A DNA stretch of 64,000 bases, taken from the NCBI RefSeq assembly GCF_001704415.2, contig NC_030826.1:30809324-30873323 (forward strand). Direction: 5' to 3'. Positions 1 to 10,410 of the stretch are shown here, one piece after another. The notes under the pieces are model-generated. The model was given only the letters and a program-made list of their open reading frames with translations, was not told the DNA's origin and searched no databases. Origin of the DNA: Capra hircus. Its lineage: Eukaryota > Chordata > Mammalia > Artiodactyla > Bovidae. How positions within the stretch are numbered: position 1 is the stretch's first letter; every line of letters starts with the position of its first letter. A program made the translations under genes and the position numbers.

Positions 1-148
1 GTGCCGATGCTTTTTACGGCCTTTACCCCCTAGGAGGACGGTAAGGTTCTAAAGGTAGAAAGTAATGGATTGCAATTTATGTCCCCTACTAGCTAGTATA
101 TCACATAATTTTGCACATAGTAGGCACTCTAAATATTTAAAGTGAGGT
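1..148. other. Unassigned intergenic sequence
   Basis: AT-rich single-copy-looking DNA at the left edge. I see no ORF, splice signal or recognisable repeat in it. Confidence 0.5.
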
Positions 149-160
149 AATGAATAAAAA

Positions 161-876
161 GTGAAAGAGGAGAGTGAAAAAGTTGGCTTAAAGCTCAACA
201 TTCAGAAAACGAAGATCATGGCATCCGGTCCCATCACTCCCTGGGAAATAGATGTGGAAACACTGTCAGACTTTATTCTTTTGGGCTCCAAAATCACTGC
301 AGATGGTGGTTGCAGCCATGAAATTAAAAGACACTTACTCCTTGGAAGAAAAGTTATGACCAACCTAGATAGCATATTGAAAAGCTGAGACTTTACTTTG
401 CCAACAAAGGTCTGTCTAGTCAAGGCTATGGTTTTTCCAGTGGTCACGTATGGATGTGAGAGTTGGACTGTGAAGAAGGCTGAGCACCGAAGAATTGACG
501 CTTTTGAACTGTGGTGATGGAGAAGACTCTTGAGAGTCCCTTGGACTGCAAGGAGATCCAACCAGTCCATTCTGAAGGAGATCAGCCCTGGGATTTCTTT
601 GGAAGAAATGAAGCTAAAGCTGAAACTCCAGTACTTTGGCCACCTCATGTGAAGAGTTGACTCATTGGAAAAGACTGATGCTGGGAGGGATTGGGGGCAG
701 GAGGAGCAGGGGACGACAGAGGATGAGATGGCTGGATGGCATCACTGACTCAATGGACATGAGTCTGAGTGAACTCCGGGAGTTGGTGATGGACAGGGAG
801 GTCTGGTGTGCTGGGATTCATGGGGTCGCAAAGAGTCGGACACGGCTGAGCAACTGAACTGAACTGAACTGAACTG
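161..876 (+). mobile_element. BovB (RTE) LINE, 5'-truncated, degenerate 3' half
   Basis: Matches the C-terminal reverse-transcriptase portion and 3' end of BovB, finishing in the typical (actga)n tail. The reading frame is broken: stop codons follow the first 75 codons. An imperfect target-site duplication (aatgaataaaaa at 149-160, aatgagtaaaaa at 877-888) marks a full insertion event rather than an edge fragment. Confidence 0.93.
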
Positions 877-889
877 AATGAGTAAAAAT

Positions 890-978
890 GGAACAGTGGA
901 GGACAAGGAAGTCTGGCGTGCTGCAGTCCATGGGGTCACAAAGAGTCGGACACGACTTAGTGACTGAACAACAACAAG
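890..978 (+). mobile_element. Bov-tA/BovA SINE fragment
   Basis: Carries the BovA body (ctgcagtccatggggtca, then agagtcggacacgactt). It is bounded by a perfect 10-bp duplication gagtaaaaat (880-889 and 979-988), which overlaps the duplication left by the adjacent BovB, so it landed later at the same site. Confidence 0.85.
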
Positions 979-988
979 GAGTAAAAAT

Positions 989-1353
989 AGATGTACATAA
1001 TGTAATAAAGTCTGTTCTAAATTCAGACACAAGAGAATACACAGTCTGTTAAAGCTAATTAGCTTATAGGTCTCTCAATGTGCATCTTTACAGGACTTCA
1101 TCAGTCAGGAGGGAAAGATTCAAAAACTGGGTGAAGTAATTTTGTTGTGTCGATGTGCCCAGGAGGTGTCTCAAGGATTCACAGGGGTCAGGGGAGAGGG
1201 GGCAGAGGAACACCAGAAAATTAGAATCAATGTATCATTCACACTGCTTTATGAAATTACTTTCTCCCCAGCTATTTACAATGAAAAATCAGCTATTGTC
1301 ATTTGTTAATTTCAGATTTCTGGTTTTCACTGTTTATGAGCCACCCTGGGGTC
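989..1353. other. Unassigned intergenic sequence
   Basis: No gene or clear repeat seen. It contains short AT-rich tracts only. Confidence 0.5.
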
Positions 1354-1627
1354 AATGGCACCCCACTCCAGTACTCTTGCCTGGCAAATCCCATGGACGG
1401 AGGAGCCTGGTAGGCTGCAGTCCATGGGGTCGTGAAGAGTCGGACATGACTGAGCGACTTCACTTTCACGTTTCACTTTCATGCATTGGAGAAGGAAATG
1501 GCAACCCACTCCAGTGTTCTTGCCTGGAGAATCCCAGGGGTGGTGGAGCCTGGTGGGTTGCCGTCTATGGGGTCGCACAGAGTCGGACACGACTGAAGCA
1601 ACTTAGCAGCAGCAGCAGCAGCAGCAG
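1354..1627 (+). mobile_element. BOV-A2 SINE (dimeric)
   Basis: Two BovA units in tandem joined by the linker cactttcacgtttcacttt, ending in a (CAG)n tail at about 1604-1627. The structure is full length. Frames running through it (for example 1155-1643) are not genes. Confidence 0.95.
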
Positions 1628-2073
1628 GGTCCACTATGTCTAGAAATTTGCCTTTGTCCTGGGGATTCAGTCACCTGGGCAGTCACCAAGCCAGGGGTGG
1701 GTGCAGACTGTCCCCCAGCATCTCAGCCTCTCATTACAGCTCTGTCCTTCTCCTCTTCAAGTTTCTTTAAGAACCTGAGGGTTCTTGGGTTTGCAAGATA
1801 CACCCCTTGAGAACAACAAGGGCCCGCTGCAATCTTGATCAGCTGGGGATCCTCATTCTTGGGAGTTCTGAGCACACTCCTTACAGCACTGAGCAAGGAG
1901 AGGGTGGCGTAGGCTGCCAGCAAAGCTCATTTATTCAATCAACAAACTTGTAAGGAGGTTTGCGGTGTGCCTTGTTCTTAGGTAGCAGAGCTCATACAAT
2001 GATGAATAGACTCTCACGTGACTGCAACGCTTCCTTAAACGAGGACCGCCCTTCAGAGAACTGTCCTACTTTT
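1628..2073. other. Unassigned intergenic sequence
   Basis: Moderately GC-rich DNA without a recognisable repeat or exon. A 66-codon minus-strand frame at 1723-1923 has no visible motif. Confidence 0.45.
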
Positions 2074-2100
2074 CATTTTTAAAATTTGTTTATGTTGTTT

Positions 2101-2273
2101 AGCTGGTAAAGAATCTGCCTTCCATGCGGGAGACCTGGGTCTGATCCCTGGGTTGGGAAGATCCCCTGGAGAAGGGAAAGGCTACCCACTCCAGTATTCT
2201 GGGCCTGGAGAATTCCCTGGACTGTATGGGGTCACAAAGAGTCAGACACGACTGAGCGGCTTTCACTTTCACG
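2101..2273 (+). mobile_element. Bov-tA SINE nested in a CHR-1 SINE
   Basis: tRNA-like head (agctggtaaagaatctgcc, gatccctgggttgg) followed by a BovA body. It is flanked by tgttgttt (2093-2100) and tgctgttt (2274-2281) and splits the poly-T side of the reverse-oriented CHR-1 that follows. Confidence 0.9.
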
Positions 2274-2622
2274 TGCTGTTTTTGGCTGTGCTGGGTCTTC
2301 ACTGCTTGGTGCGGGCTTTCTCTAGCTGTGGCGAGCACAGGGCTCTCTCTAGCTGCGGCGGGCACAGGGCTCTCTCTAGCTGCAGCGGGCACAGGGCTCT
2401 CTCTGGCTGTGGCAGGCACAGGGCTCTCTCTAGCTGCGGTGAGAGGGCTGCTCATTGCAGTGGCTCCTCTTGTTGCACAGGCTCTAGGTGCGCGTGCTCA
2501 GTAGTTTCAGTGCACTGGCTTTCTTGCCCCACAGCATGTGGGACCTTCCTGGGCTAGGGACTGAACCCATGTCCCCTCCATTGATAGGTGCATTTTTAAC
2601 CACTGGACCACCAAGGAAGTTC
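2274..2622 (-). mobile_element. CHR-1-type tRNA-Glu SINE
   Basis: Reverse-oriented long CHR SINE: its tRNA-derived promoter end reads ccactggaccaccaaggaag at the right edge. The middle is expanded by a 27-bp minisatellite (separate entry). Confidence 0.88.
2318..2451. repeat. 27-bp minisatellite inside CHR-1
   Basis: About 4.5 copies of a unit beginning agctgyggcg and ending cacagggctctctct, with unit starts at 2324, 2351, 2378, 2405 and 2432, an exact 27-bp spacing. Copies differ by a few transitions. Confidence 0.9.
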
Positions 2623-2639
2623 CTCACTTGGAGGAACCC

Positions 2640-2745
2640 TCATAACCACCCAGTGTAACAGCCAGGGAACATCTCAGTCCCATTTCACAGATAAGGAAGG
2701 TGAGGCCCAGAGACATTCAGAGAACTGCCCAAACCCAGACGGCTA
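2640..2745 (+). mobile_element. MIR SINE (ancient)
   Basis: Diverged MIR core: catttcacagataaggaagg followed by gaggcccagaga and gaactgcccaa. Typical mammal-wide relic. Confidence 0.65.
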
Positions 2746-4086
2746 CAGAGGCTTCCCAAACTCAAGCCTCTTGACTGTAAATCAAATGCTTTCTGCCAGA
2801 TTATCATGCCAGGGATATCAGAGAAAATGGATGGAATTTCAGAGTAATCCCACAGAAGTCCTGGATGGCATTCTAGAAGCATCACCCCCACCCCGCAACC
2901 TCCAAACACAACATCAGAGGGTCAAACCAAAGAATGCCAACTGAACTGAGCATCTGGAGGTCCAAGTGGCAATGACACATGGAAGGCTCTGTGCAAACCA
3001 CGTTAGCGATGTAAAGTGACTGGGAAATAGTCGATGTCCCTGAGTGTTTCATTCAAACTCCCTGCTCTCGTCTGTGGCTCGGCCTGACCAAAGAGCGCCA
3101 GATGGCATGGACAGTGTCTGGGGCCAGGCTCGGGGTTATGTTAAGACTGCAGGTTGGCCTCTTGCCACGTTGGGCCTTCGCTCTGTCCTCCCGCAATGAC
3201 CCTGGCCCATTTCGACTGGCTGAATTATTTAAATATTGTACATTGCTAGTTAATAGACACAACATATTGAAAGTTTTACAATCAAATATTTATGCTGCTC
3301 AAAAACATTTTCCATGATCTTTAAACAGCCATGTCATCTATTTATTTTCATTCTCTGATCTTTCTGTTTTGTATCAGAATCGGAGAATTTAGCCTATTTA
3401 CCCAGAAGTAAATATTATGATGAAAACATGGGGCGGCTCAAAAGTAGACTTAGGAAAGTGCAGAAGTATTTGGTGTCAGTGTCAATTGCACAACAGCCTC
3501 TGCATGGCAATAAATTAAGACATTTCTTTGGGATGCTTGAAGAATGGAGATTAATGTTTCATGGCCAGACCCTGCCTCCGTGATGGAGCAGCCTCACCAT
3601 CCTTTCTGTCCACTCGCTCCTTTTGTAAAATGCAGAGAAAGTCTTCTGGGTCAGGGAGAGGCCGTTTGCCGGTGACTTCAATCAACGAAATACACTGGAT
3701 ATGGAACCTGGGGCTGCAAGTAAGAGCTGACACTCGATAATCCAAAATCTTGTTTGGCGGCTGAAGGATACACAGCCCTCAGCTTGGTCCTCTTTTTTTG
3801 CAGATACTCCTAACTTCTGAGTTCTTCTCCCTAACTCTGTCCTTGGTGATGCTTTATTAGGCCTGAAAGCTAGTCACCTTGTTTCAGGGGCAACTTCTCT
3901 CTGCCCTAGAGAGAGTCTAGCCAGTATTTCCTCATTACTGGGTTAGAGAGAAAGGCCCTCCTTGAATATCAGTGTCCTTTCCAAAAAAATAGTCTTACAG
4001 ATGGAAAGAAGGCACCAGAGAATCAAAGGGCCAGGAAACATGGTCTCTGGGATGAGACTCGGATCCCCATGTCTCACTTTAGGCTT
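2746..4086. other. Upstream intergenic DNA, no recent SINE
   Basis: 1.3 kb with no recognisable young repeat or exon. The sub-block at 3,225-3,500 is AT-rich with several Fox/MEF2-like words (tatttatttt, gtaaatatt) and is discussed as a possible non-coding element. Position: about 19.6 kb upstream of MYOCD exon 1. Confidence 0.45.
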
Positions 4087-4101
4087 AAGATCTAATTTCA
4101 A

Positions 4102-4264
4102 GGGACTTCCCTGGTGGCCAGTGGCTAAGACTCCTTGCTTCCAATGCAGGGCGTCTGGGTTTGATCCCTGGTCAGGGAACTAGATCCCCCATGCTGCGAT
4201 TAGCAATCCCGCATGCTGCAACAAAGACTCGTACAGCCAAATTAAAAAAGAAAAAAATTTTAAA
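4102..4264 (+). mobile_element. CHR-type tRNA-Glu SINE
   Basis: Starts gggacttccctggtggccag, with B-box-like gggtttgatccctggtcagg and an A-rich tail. Flanked by a perfect 10-bp duplication aagatctaat (4087-4096, 4265-4274). Confidence 0.93.
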
Positions 4265-4274
4265 AAGATCTAAT

Positions 4275-4970
4275 GTTGCACTTTTTGCTTGAAACTGGCT
4301 GCGTATGCTCTCTATTCCGTGGGCTTCATTCCTCCTCTAATATCTGACTTTTCCAAGCTCTGGCTAACCTCCCAATCAGCATCTTACTTCTGTCTCATCC
4401 CTCTCTTTGAAGGGTTACCTGCAGCTCCCCATCCTGACTTACCAGGAACCTCATTAGACTTGGAGAAAGTAGTAAACAGGGTTTAGTGAGGCAGACCCAT
4501 GTCTTCACCCATCTCCTAACCTTGAATTTTGACTTCTGTCTCTAAAAGAAGGTGCATTGCCATTAGAAATATGTAAGAACTTACATGGATTATGCATAAA
4601 GTGCCTCATGCTATGTTTGGTCCAGACTGGGCGCTCATCAGTTAAGTATTGGTAACTATATTACTATCACTGTGTGAGGGATAGAGGCTCTGACTGCCTC
4701 CAAAATCTCCCAGGTCTTGATTCCCCTAGTTGCTCCCCAGTCCTCACATGGCTGTTTTCTAAGGTTCTAAACATCAACTCTTAATCGGTGGCTCCTAGCT
4801 ACAATAAGGAATAGAGATGGGACATAGGAAAGAAAGAAGAGAATAAAGAGAGATGGGAGGAGATGCAGGTTAGAGCATCCATCCTGTAGGGGAAATTACT
4901 CATTTTATTTAAAAAATCATAGTCAGTAAAGAGATGGCAAGGAGAGGCCCCTTTCTTTTTTTAAAAAATA
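4275..4970. other. Unassigned intergenic sequence
   Basis: No clear exon. A faint MIR/L2-like stretch may lie near 4,560-4,680; otherwise unremarkable. Confidence 0.4.
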
Positions 4971-4974
4971 AAGT

Positions 4975-5294
4975 ATCTTTTTAAATTTATGTACTTTTAA
5001 TTGGGCATCCCTGGTGGCTCAGACAGTAAAGAATCTGCCTGCAATGCAGGAGACCAGGGTTCAATCCCTGGGTCAATATGATCCCCTGGAGAAGGGAATG
5101 GCTACCCACTCCAGTATTCTTGCCTGGAGATTTCCACAGACAGAGGAGCCTGGTCAGCTACACTTCATGAGGTTGCAAAGAGTCAGACAAGACTGAGCGA
5201 TTAACACTTTCACTTTCACTTTATTTTTAACTGGAGGATAATTGCTTTGCAACACTATGTTGGTTTCTGCTATGTCTCAACATGAATCAGCCTT
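4975..5294 (-). mobile_element. L1 3'-end fragment (split by a SINE)
   Basis: Reverse-oriented ruminant L1 3' terminus: ttatttttaactggaggata, then cataattgc-type words and catgaatcagcc. The poly-A side lies at the left and the Bov-tA at 5,004-5,218 interrupts it. Confidence 0.75.
5004..5218 (+). mobile_element. Bov-tA SINE
   Basis: Complete tRNA-like head plus BovA body, ending in cactttcactttcact. Inserted in the L1 tail: tacttttaattgg on the left corresponds to ttatttttaactgg on the right. Confidence 0.93.
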
Positions 5295-5299
5295 AAGTA

Positions 5300-5962
5300 A
5301 TCATTTTGTCCCATCACTTCATGGGAAATAAATGGAGAAACAGTGGAAACAATGTCAGACTTTATTTTGGGCTCCAAAATCACTGCAGATGGTGATTGCA
5401 GCCATGAAATTAAAAGATGCTTACTCCTTGGAAGGAAAGTTATGACCAACCTAGACAGTATATTGTAAAGCAGAGACATTACTTTGCCAACAAAGGTTCA
5501 CCTAGTCAAGGCTATGGTTTTTCCAGTAGTCATGTATGGATGTGAGAGTTGGACTGTGAAGAAGGCTGAGCACCGAAGAATTGATGCTTTTGAACTGTGG
5601 TGTTGCAGAAGACTCTTGAGAGTCCCTTGGACTGCAAGGAGATCCAACCAGTCCATTCTGAAGGAGATCAACCCTGGGATTTCTTTGGAAGGAATGAAGC
5701 TAAAGCTAAAACTCCAGTACTTTGGCCACCTCATGCAAAGGGTTGACTCATTGGAAAAGACTCTAATGCTGGGAGGGATTGGGGGCAGGAGGAGAAGGGG
5801 ACGACAGAGGATGAGATGGCTGGATGGCATCACGGACTCGATGGACGTGAGTCTGAGTGAACTCCAGGAGTTGGTGATAGACGGGAAGGCCTGGCGTGCT
5901 GTGGTTCATGGGGTCGTAAAGAGTCGGACACGACTGAGCGGCTGAACTGAACTGAACTGAAC
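5300..5962 (+). mobile_element. BovB LINE, 3' portion
   Basis: 5'-truncated BovB. A 153-codon frame (5,484-5,945) retains the C-terminal end of the reverse-transcriptase ORF, closing at ...RTRLSG. The tail is (actga)n. An upstream in-frame stop and the truncation make it inactive. Confidence 0.94.
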
Positions 5963-5966
5963 AGGG

Positions 5967-6081
5967 AGGTAAGATCCCACTTGCAGCCTAAAAAACCAAA
6001 ACATAAAACAGAAACAATGTTGTAACCAATTCAATAAAGGCTTAACAATGTTTCACATCAAAAATTAAAAAAAAAAAAAAA
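5967..6081 (+). mobile_element. CHR SINE 3' portion
   Basis: Contains only the 3' body and poly-A of a CHR SINE (taagatcccacttgcagcct, aaaccaaaacataaaacag). The tRNA head is missing, apparently replaced at its left by the BovB. Confidence 0.75.
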
Positions 6082-6109
6082 GACTCAGGAACTTGAGAAC
6101 AGGAAAGGC

Positions 6110-6230
6110 AGCCTGGGTCACAGAAATCTTGGTTCCATTCCCACGTGAGGCACTGGACAGTGTCTGTTTCCACAGATCTCAGCTTCCTTGACTGTAAAAT
6201 GAGATGGTCCCATTGCATTCATTCAACAGA
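6110..6230 (+). mobile_element. MIR SINE (ancient)
   Basis: Diverged MIR: cagcttccttgactgtaaaa then tgagatgg. The right part grades into the next old repeat. Confidence 0.55.
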
Positions 6231-6242
6231 CGTTTAGCTTGG

Positions 6243-6452
6243 GGGCTTCCCAAGTGGCTCAGTGATAAAGAATCCGCCTGCCAATGCAGGAGACAGGAGA
6301 TGCAGGTTTGATCCCTAGGTTAGGAAGATCCCCTGGAGGAGGGCATGGCAACCCACTCTAGCATTCTTGCCTGGAGAATCCCATAGACAGAGGAGCCTGG
6401 TGGGCTACAGTCCATGGAGTCGCAAAGCATCAGGCACGACAGAGCGAGCATC
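6243..6452 (+). mobile_element. Bov-tA SINE
   Basis: Head ggcttcccaagtggctcagt, body gcctggagaatcccatagac, end gcacgacagagcgagc. Somewhat diverged from the consensus. Confidence 0.9.
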
Positions 6453-7249
6453 AGTCTTAATCAGACAGTCATACTGAGCACCAACTGTGTGCAAGGTGCA
6501 GTTCTAGGCACCGGGGTGGCAAAGCGGCACCAGAAAGACATGATTCCTGCTCAGGTGTTGGTAGCAGAGACAAACGCAAAAACAGACAACCAGGTAACTA
6601 AATATGACCATTTCAGTTAATGGTGAGGAACTGGAAAAAAGCAAAGCAGAGAAATTGATAGAAAGACGCTGAGACGAGCAGGCTACCTAGGGGAAGAAGG
6701 TCAGAGAAGGACTTTGTGTGAAGCTGATTCCTGTGTGAGTGGAGTCCAGGCACTTGGAGACCTGGGGAAGGATGTTCCAGCCAGAAAGACACCTCAGGCA
6801 CTCCTCGCGCTGAAGCAGAAGGATGGAATGGTCAGCAGGGCCCACAGAAAGGGATCTTAATAGATAAGACTGCCTGTTGAGAGCTGCAGTCTTCACAGGG
6901 ATGCTGCTGAGGCCACGAGACCCTGGGAAACAAACACAATAACCCCTCTCTCCCACCTCCCTGGAATCCATGCTAGAGCTCCGCATTGGCCGGACGCACC
7001 CAGAGGTCAGAGGGCAAAGGAAATCTATTAATGCCAACCCTATTGGTCCACTTCCTGGACACTGCCTCCCCGCTGTACCCCACCCCAGAGTGGGGGGTTG
7101 GACAGAGAAGGCAGGAGGAAGATCAGAGATGAAAAAACAAGATGGTAGAAGATATACCCAGAATGGCCATGATGAGGTGTGTCGTTTAATTCTGTGGACA
7201 TTAGAAAGCCACTGGGGAGTTTTAAGTAAGGGCATACTATTTTTTTTGT

Positions 7250-7438
7250 AAGATTTTTTTTTTTTGGTGTGGACCATTTTTAAAATCCTTGCTGAATGTG
7301 TTACAATATTGCTTCTGTTTTATGTTTTGGTTCTGCGGCCTTGAGTCATGTGGAATCTTAGCTCTCTGACTAGGGATTGAACCCACACCCCTTGTATTGG
7401 AAGTGAAGTTTTGACCACTGGACCTCCAGGGAAGTCCC
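7250..7438 (-). mobile_element. CHR-type tRNA-Glu SINE
   Basis: Reverse orientation: poly-T (7,253-7,265), ggaccatttttaaaatcctt, then gacctccagggaagtccc at the tRNA end. The imperfect duplication agtaagggcat / agtaaggggat (7225-7235, 7439-7449) proves the insertion and shows the older repeat on both sides. Confidence 0.92.
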
Positions 7439-7600
7439 AGTAAGGGGATGCTTTGAACTGATTTATATGAAAAAGATTAATCCAGCTTCTGTGAGGGGAA
7501 TCAACTTTCCATGGGCAAGACTAGAAGTTGGGAGGATATTTATGAGGTTACTACACCATCAAAATAAAAATTTATGTTGGGGTGGTCTAGCGTGGTGGCT

Positions 7601-8285
7601 GAAGATAAAGAAAAATAAATAGGTTCAGGAAATATGTTGAAAAAAAAAAAAACATTTTAAAGGCAAGTTCTGCCATTGCCATGAGATAAAGGAGACCCTT
7701 CTCCAACACTGATGGGAAATAAGAACATGCGTACACCCTCAGAGCTGCAAACTCTAGGACCTCAGCACTAGTGCCAAGCCATATGGCTTTTATAGTGCAA
7801 AGTGCATGGAGAGAAATGTGCCAGCTCTGTGCTGTCTTTATTTATAAGGAGGAGAGAGAAAATAAAGAATTTCCCAAGCCTGGCATGTAGAAAAATGATG
7901 TGTCTGGTGGACCCGATAAATAACAAATTGTAAAGTCTTCTGGTTTATTGTTGGCATTGTCGTAAAGAACATGCTGTGCTTATTATCTGGTCAAAGGGAT
8001 TTCATTCTTTGTGATGTTGAAGTGAGTTATAATCTTTACTAAACAAATAACGTCAGTAATTTTTAAATTCCACAGTCATGAATGTTTGTAGAATTTTTTT
8101 CCCCTCTTTCTCTCTCTCTTTGATAGTTTTGTCAGATATCAGAAATGCTTTCACTGTGTTCCCAGATGGGGTATCATTTCCAGCTAAAGAACTAAAATCC
8201 ATCAATGTCTCTAAAAACCCATCAACATCGCTTCAATCACAGGCTGTATCAGTGATGAGCAGCTTAAAGGCTGATGTCATAATAC
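7601..8285. other. Unassigned intergenic sequence
   Basis: AT-rich DNA with an A13 run near 7,640. No exon, no clear repeat. Confidence 0.45.
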
Positions 8286-8366
8286 TGTATTGGCCAAAAA
8301 GTTTGTTTGGGTTTTTCCCAAAAGATGTTACAAAAACCCGAACAAAGTTTTTGGCCAACCTAATAC
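8286..8366. mobile_element. Mariner-derived MITE (hairpin)
   Basis: Two near-perfect inverted arms of about 27 bp: the left begins ttggccaaaaagtttgtttg at 8290 and the right ends gtttttggccaa at about 8358, separated by a short loop. The right terminus continues as cctaata, the complement of the mariner end TTAGG. The flanking TA is consistent with the TA target of mariner elements. Resembles the short ruminant BTMAR derivatives; no transposase is encoded. Confidence 0.85.
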
Positions 8367-8640
8367 CAATCCCAAACCATTATTCACTCCTCAGGAAGTT
8401 CTGATGTTCCATAAGTAGTCCTAGGTAGACTATTAAATTTATATTCTTATGGAAGACAGGCCTAGCATGTATGTGCTCACAGATCAAATAAAACTGTGGA
8501 AAAGTTTTTGGCTCATTCTGCAAATAACTTAGAACAAATGACTTAGGACAGTCGAGGGAACTGATCTTTTTTGAGTTTTTTGCAAAATGTATATATTCTA
8601 GTAGCTTTAAGAATAAAGAGTGTGTGAAGCACCTCAAGAC
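8367..8640. other. Unassigned intergenic sequence
   Basis: AT-rich, no recognisable feature. Confidence 0.4.
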
Positions 8641-8724
8641 ACAACTGAGGTCAAATCACAGCCTGCCTCTAAGTAACTGGACGGTCTTAGTCAAATCACT
8701 TCACCTCTGAGCAGGACTGCTGGT
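8641..8724 (+). mobile_element. MIR SINE fragment
   Basis: gcctgcctctaagtaactgg followed by cttagtcaaatcacttcacc matches the MIR core; cut by the next SINE. Confidence 0.6.
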
Positions 8725-8874
8725 ACCTGGGTTTGATCCCTGGGTCAAGAAGATCCTTTAGAGAAGGGAATGATAACCCACTCCATTATTCTTGCCTGGA
8801 GAATTTCCTGGACAGAGGAGCCTGGCAGGCTACAGTCCATGGGGTCACAAAGAGTTGGACACGACTGAGCGACT
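8725..8874 (+). mobile_element. Bov-tA SINE (5'-truncated)
   Basis: Starts within the tRNA-like head (acctgggtttgatccctggg) and runs to cacgactgagcgactc. Its tail has become a microsatellite. Confidence 0.92.
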
Positions 8875-8877
8875 CTT

Positions 8878-8915
<38 letters not shown>
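8875..8915. repeat. (TC)n(AC)n microsatellite
   Basis: About 8 TC units followed by about 12-13 AC units, grown from the SINE tail. Likely length-polymorphic. Confidence 0.95.
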
Positions 8916-9711
8916 GTGACTTTGTACACGGGAGTATGTATGTTGTACTCTAGATTCAGAAAACTTTCTGACGACAGTTATCATTAGCACTTGGCTCTAT
9001 TCTCTGGCAGGTGCAGTGTGTGTTCAGCTTCAGACCACCAGTCAGCAAACCCCGCAGGGCAACAGCACCAATAAGGGGGACTCAAAACTCTTAGAGCTGT
9101 TAGTTCTAGCTTCACCAATTTCCACCCAAGCAGATATTAATTTGCAGGGTTTTTTTTTTTTTTTTCCTTCTCAAATAGGGTAAGAAGAAAACTTCCAAAG
9201 TCTGAATGCCTCAAAACTGAATATTGTTCCAATTATTAGAGTTCACTTAAGCATTGGTCATTCCACATTTGTATTTCCAGTGGAATCTTTAGGGAAAAAA
9301 AAAAAAAAAAAACTCAGATGCCGGCCAAGACAAACCTGCAACTCAGGGGTCTGACAGCAGCATCCCTGGCAACGGGTCCCCACCTGCAGGACCACAATCA
9401 GCTGTGGACAGCTTGGTCTAATGAAACCGGGGTTAAAAGGATGCTGACTTTTTCACTAGTTGGGAATAGCTCTGGCTAGTTTTTCCACAGAAAACAGTTA
9501 TTCCAGAGTGACCACGGTTCACAGACTCTAATAGGCAGCCTTTGTAGACCACGTGACGGGTGTGAGGCACTTCTCTGTACCTTAGTTTTGCCTGTGAATG
9601 GGTTGGTCAATGAGGAATACATGATCGTCAGTGCAGCCATCACCACCACCTTCACAGCCATCTGTGGGATGGGGGGACTCTCTTTTTTCCCACTCTCGAG
9701 TGGGAAACTGC
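8916..9711. other. Unassigned intergenic sequence
   Basis: Contains a T17 run (about 9,149-9,165) and an A18 run (about 9,294-9,311), which suggests tails of old retroposons. No exon seen. Confidence 0.4.
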
Positions 9712-10150
9712 CACTCGCCAGGCTCTGTACTAAGTGTTTTCTGTGTGTGTGTGTTAGTTGCTCAGTCATATCCAACTCTTTTCGACCCTGTGGACCATAG
9801 CCACCAGGCTCCTCTGTCCATGGAATTCTCCAGGCAAGAATACTTGAGTAAGTAGCCATTCCCTCCTCCAGGGGGTCTTCCCAACCCAGGGATGGAACCC
9901 AGGTCTCCTGCATTGCAGGTGGATTCTTTATTATCTGAACCACCAGGGAAGCTACCTGAGTGCTTTATATGTATCTATTTACCAATCAGATCCTCTCCAT
10001 AACTTTTCAAACTGAATCTTCCTGTCTTACAGATGTGGACACTGAGGCACAGAGAACAGAGAGGTTAAGTAACTTGCTCGAAATCACACAGCTCGCAAAA
10101 TGTGGGCCAAGGAATGACACTTAGGTATCCTACTTCAGAACCCACATCTT
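9712..10150 (+). mobile_element. MIR SINE split by a Bov-tA
   Basis: Left part ccaggctctgtactaagtg, right part cttacagatgtggacactga, gaggttaagtaacttgctcg, aaatcacacagct. The Bov-tA sits between the two halves. Confidence 0.75.
9754..9953 (-). mobile_element. Bov-tA SINE
   Basis: Reverse orientation: ttgctcagtcatatccaact at the left, aaccaccagggaagctacc at the tRNA end. A short (TG)n at 9,741-9,754 precedes it. Confidence 0.93.
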
Positions 10151-10156
10151 TTGCCA

Positions 10157-10410
10157 TGCTGCTAGGTCACTTCAGTCGTGTCCAGCTCTGTGCGACCCCA
10201 TAGACGGCAGCCCACCAGGCTCCCCCATCCCTGGGATTCTCCAGGCAAGAACACTGGAGTGGGTTGCCATTTCCTTCTCCAATGCATGAAAGTGAAAAGT
10301 GAAAGTGAAGTCGCTCAGTCGTGTCTGACTCTTAGGCAACCCCATGGACTGCAGCCCACCTGGGATTTTTCGGGCAAGAGTACTGGAGTGGGGTGCCATT
10401 GCCTTCTCCA
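10157..10410 (-). mobile_element. BOV-A2 SINE
   Basis: Reverse dimer: two BovA units with linker gaaagtgaaaagtgaaagtg. The second unit has a small internal deletion after ggactgcagcccacc. Confidence 0.95.

Larger units (their letters stand above)
6216..7600 (+). mobile_element. Ancient mammalian interspersed repeat, split by two SINEs
   Basis: Reads attcattcaacagacgttta, tgagcaccaactgtgtgcaa, ttctaggcaccggggtggca, then the diverged body including ttagaaagccactggggagt. Two younger SINEs (6,243-6,452 and 7,250-7,438) interrupt it. I recognise it as an old mammal-wide LINE-like repeat (L1M/L2 class) but cannot name the family. Confidence 0.55.
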
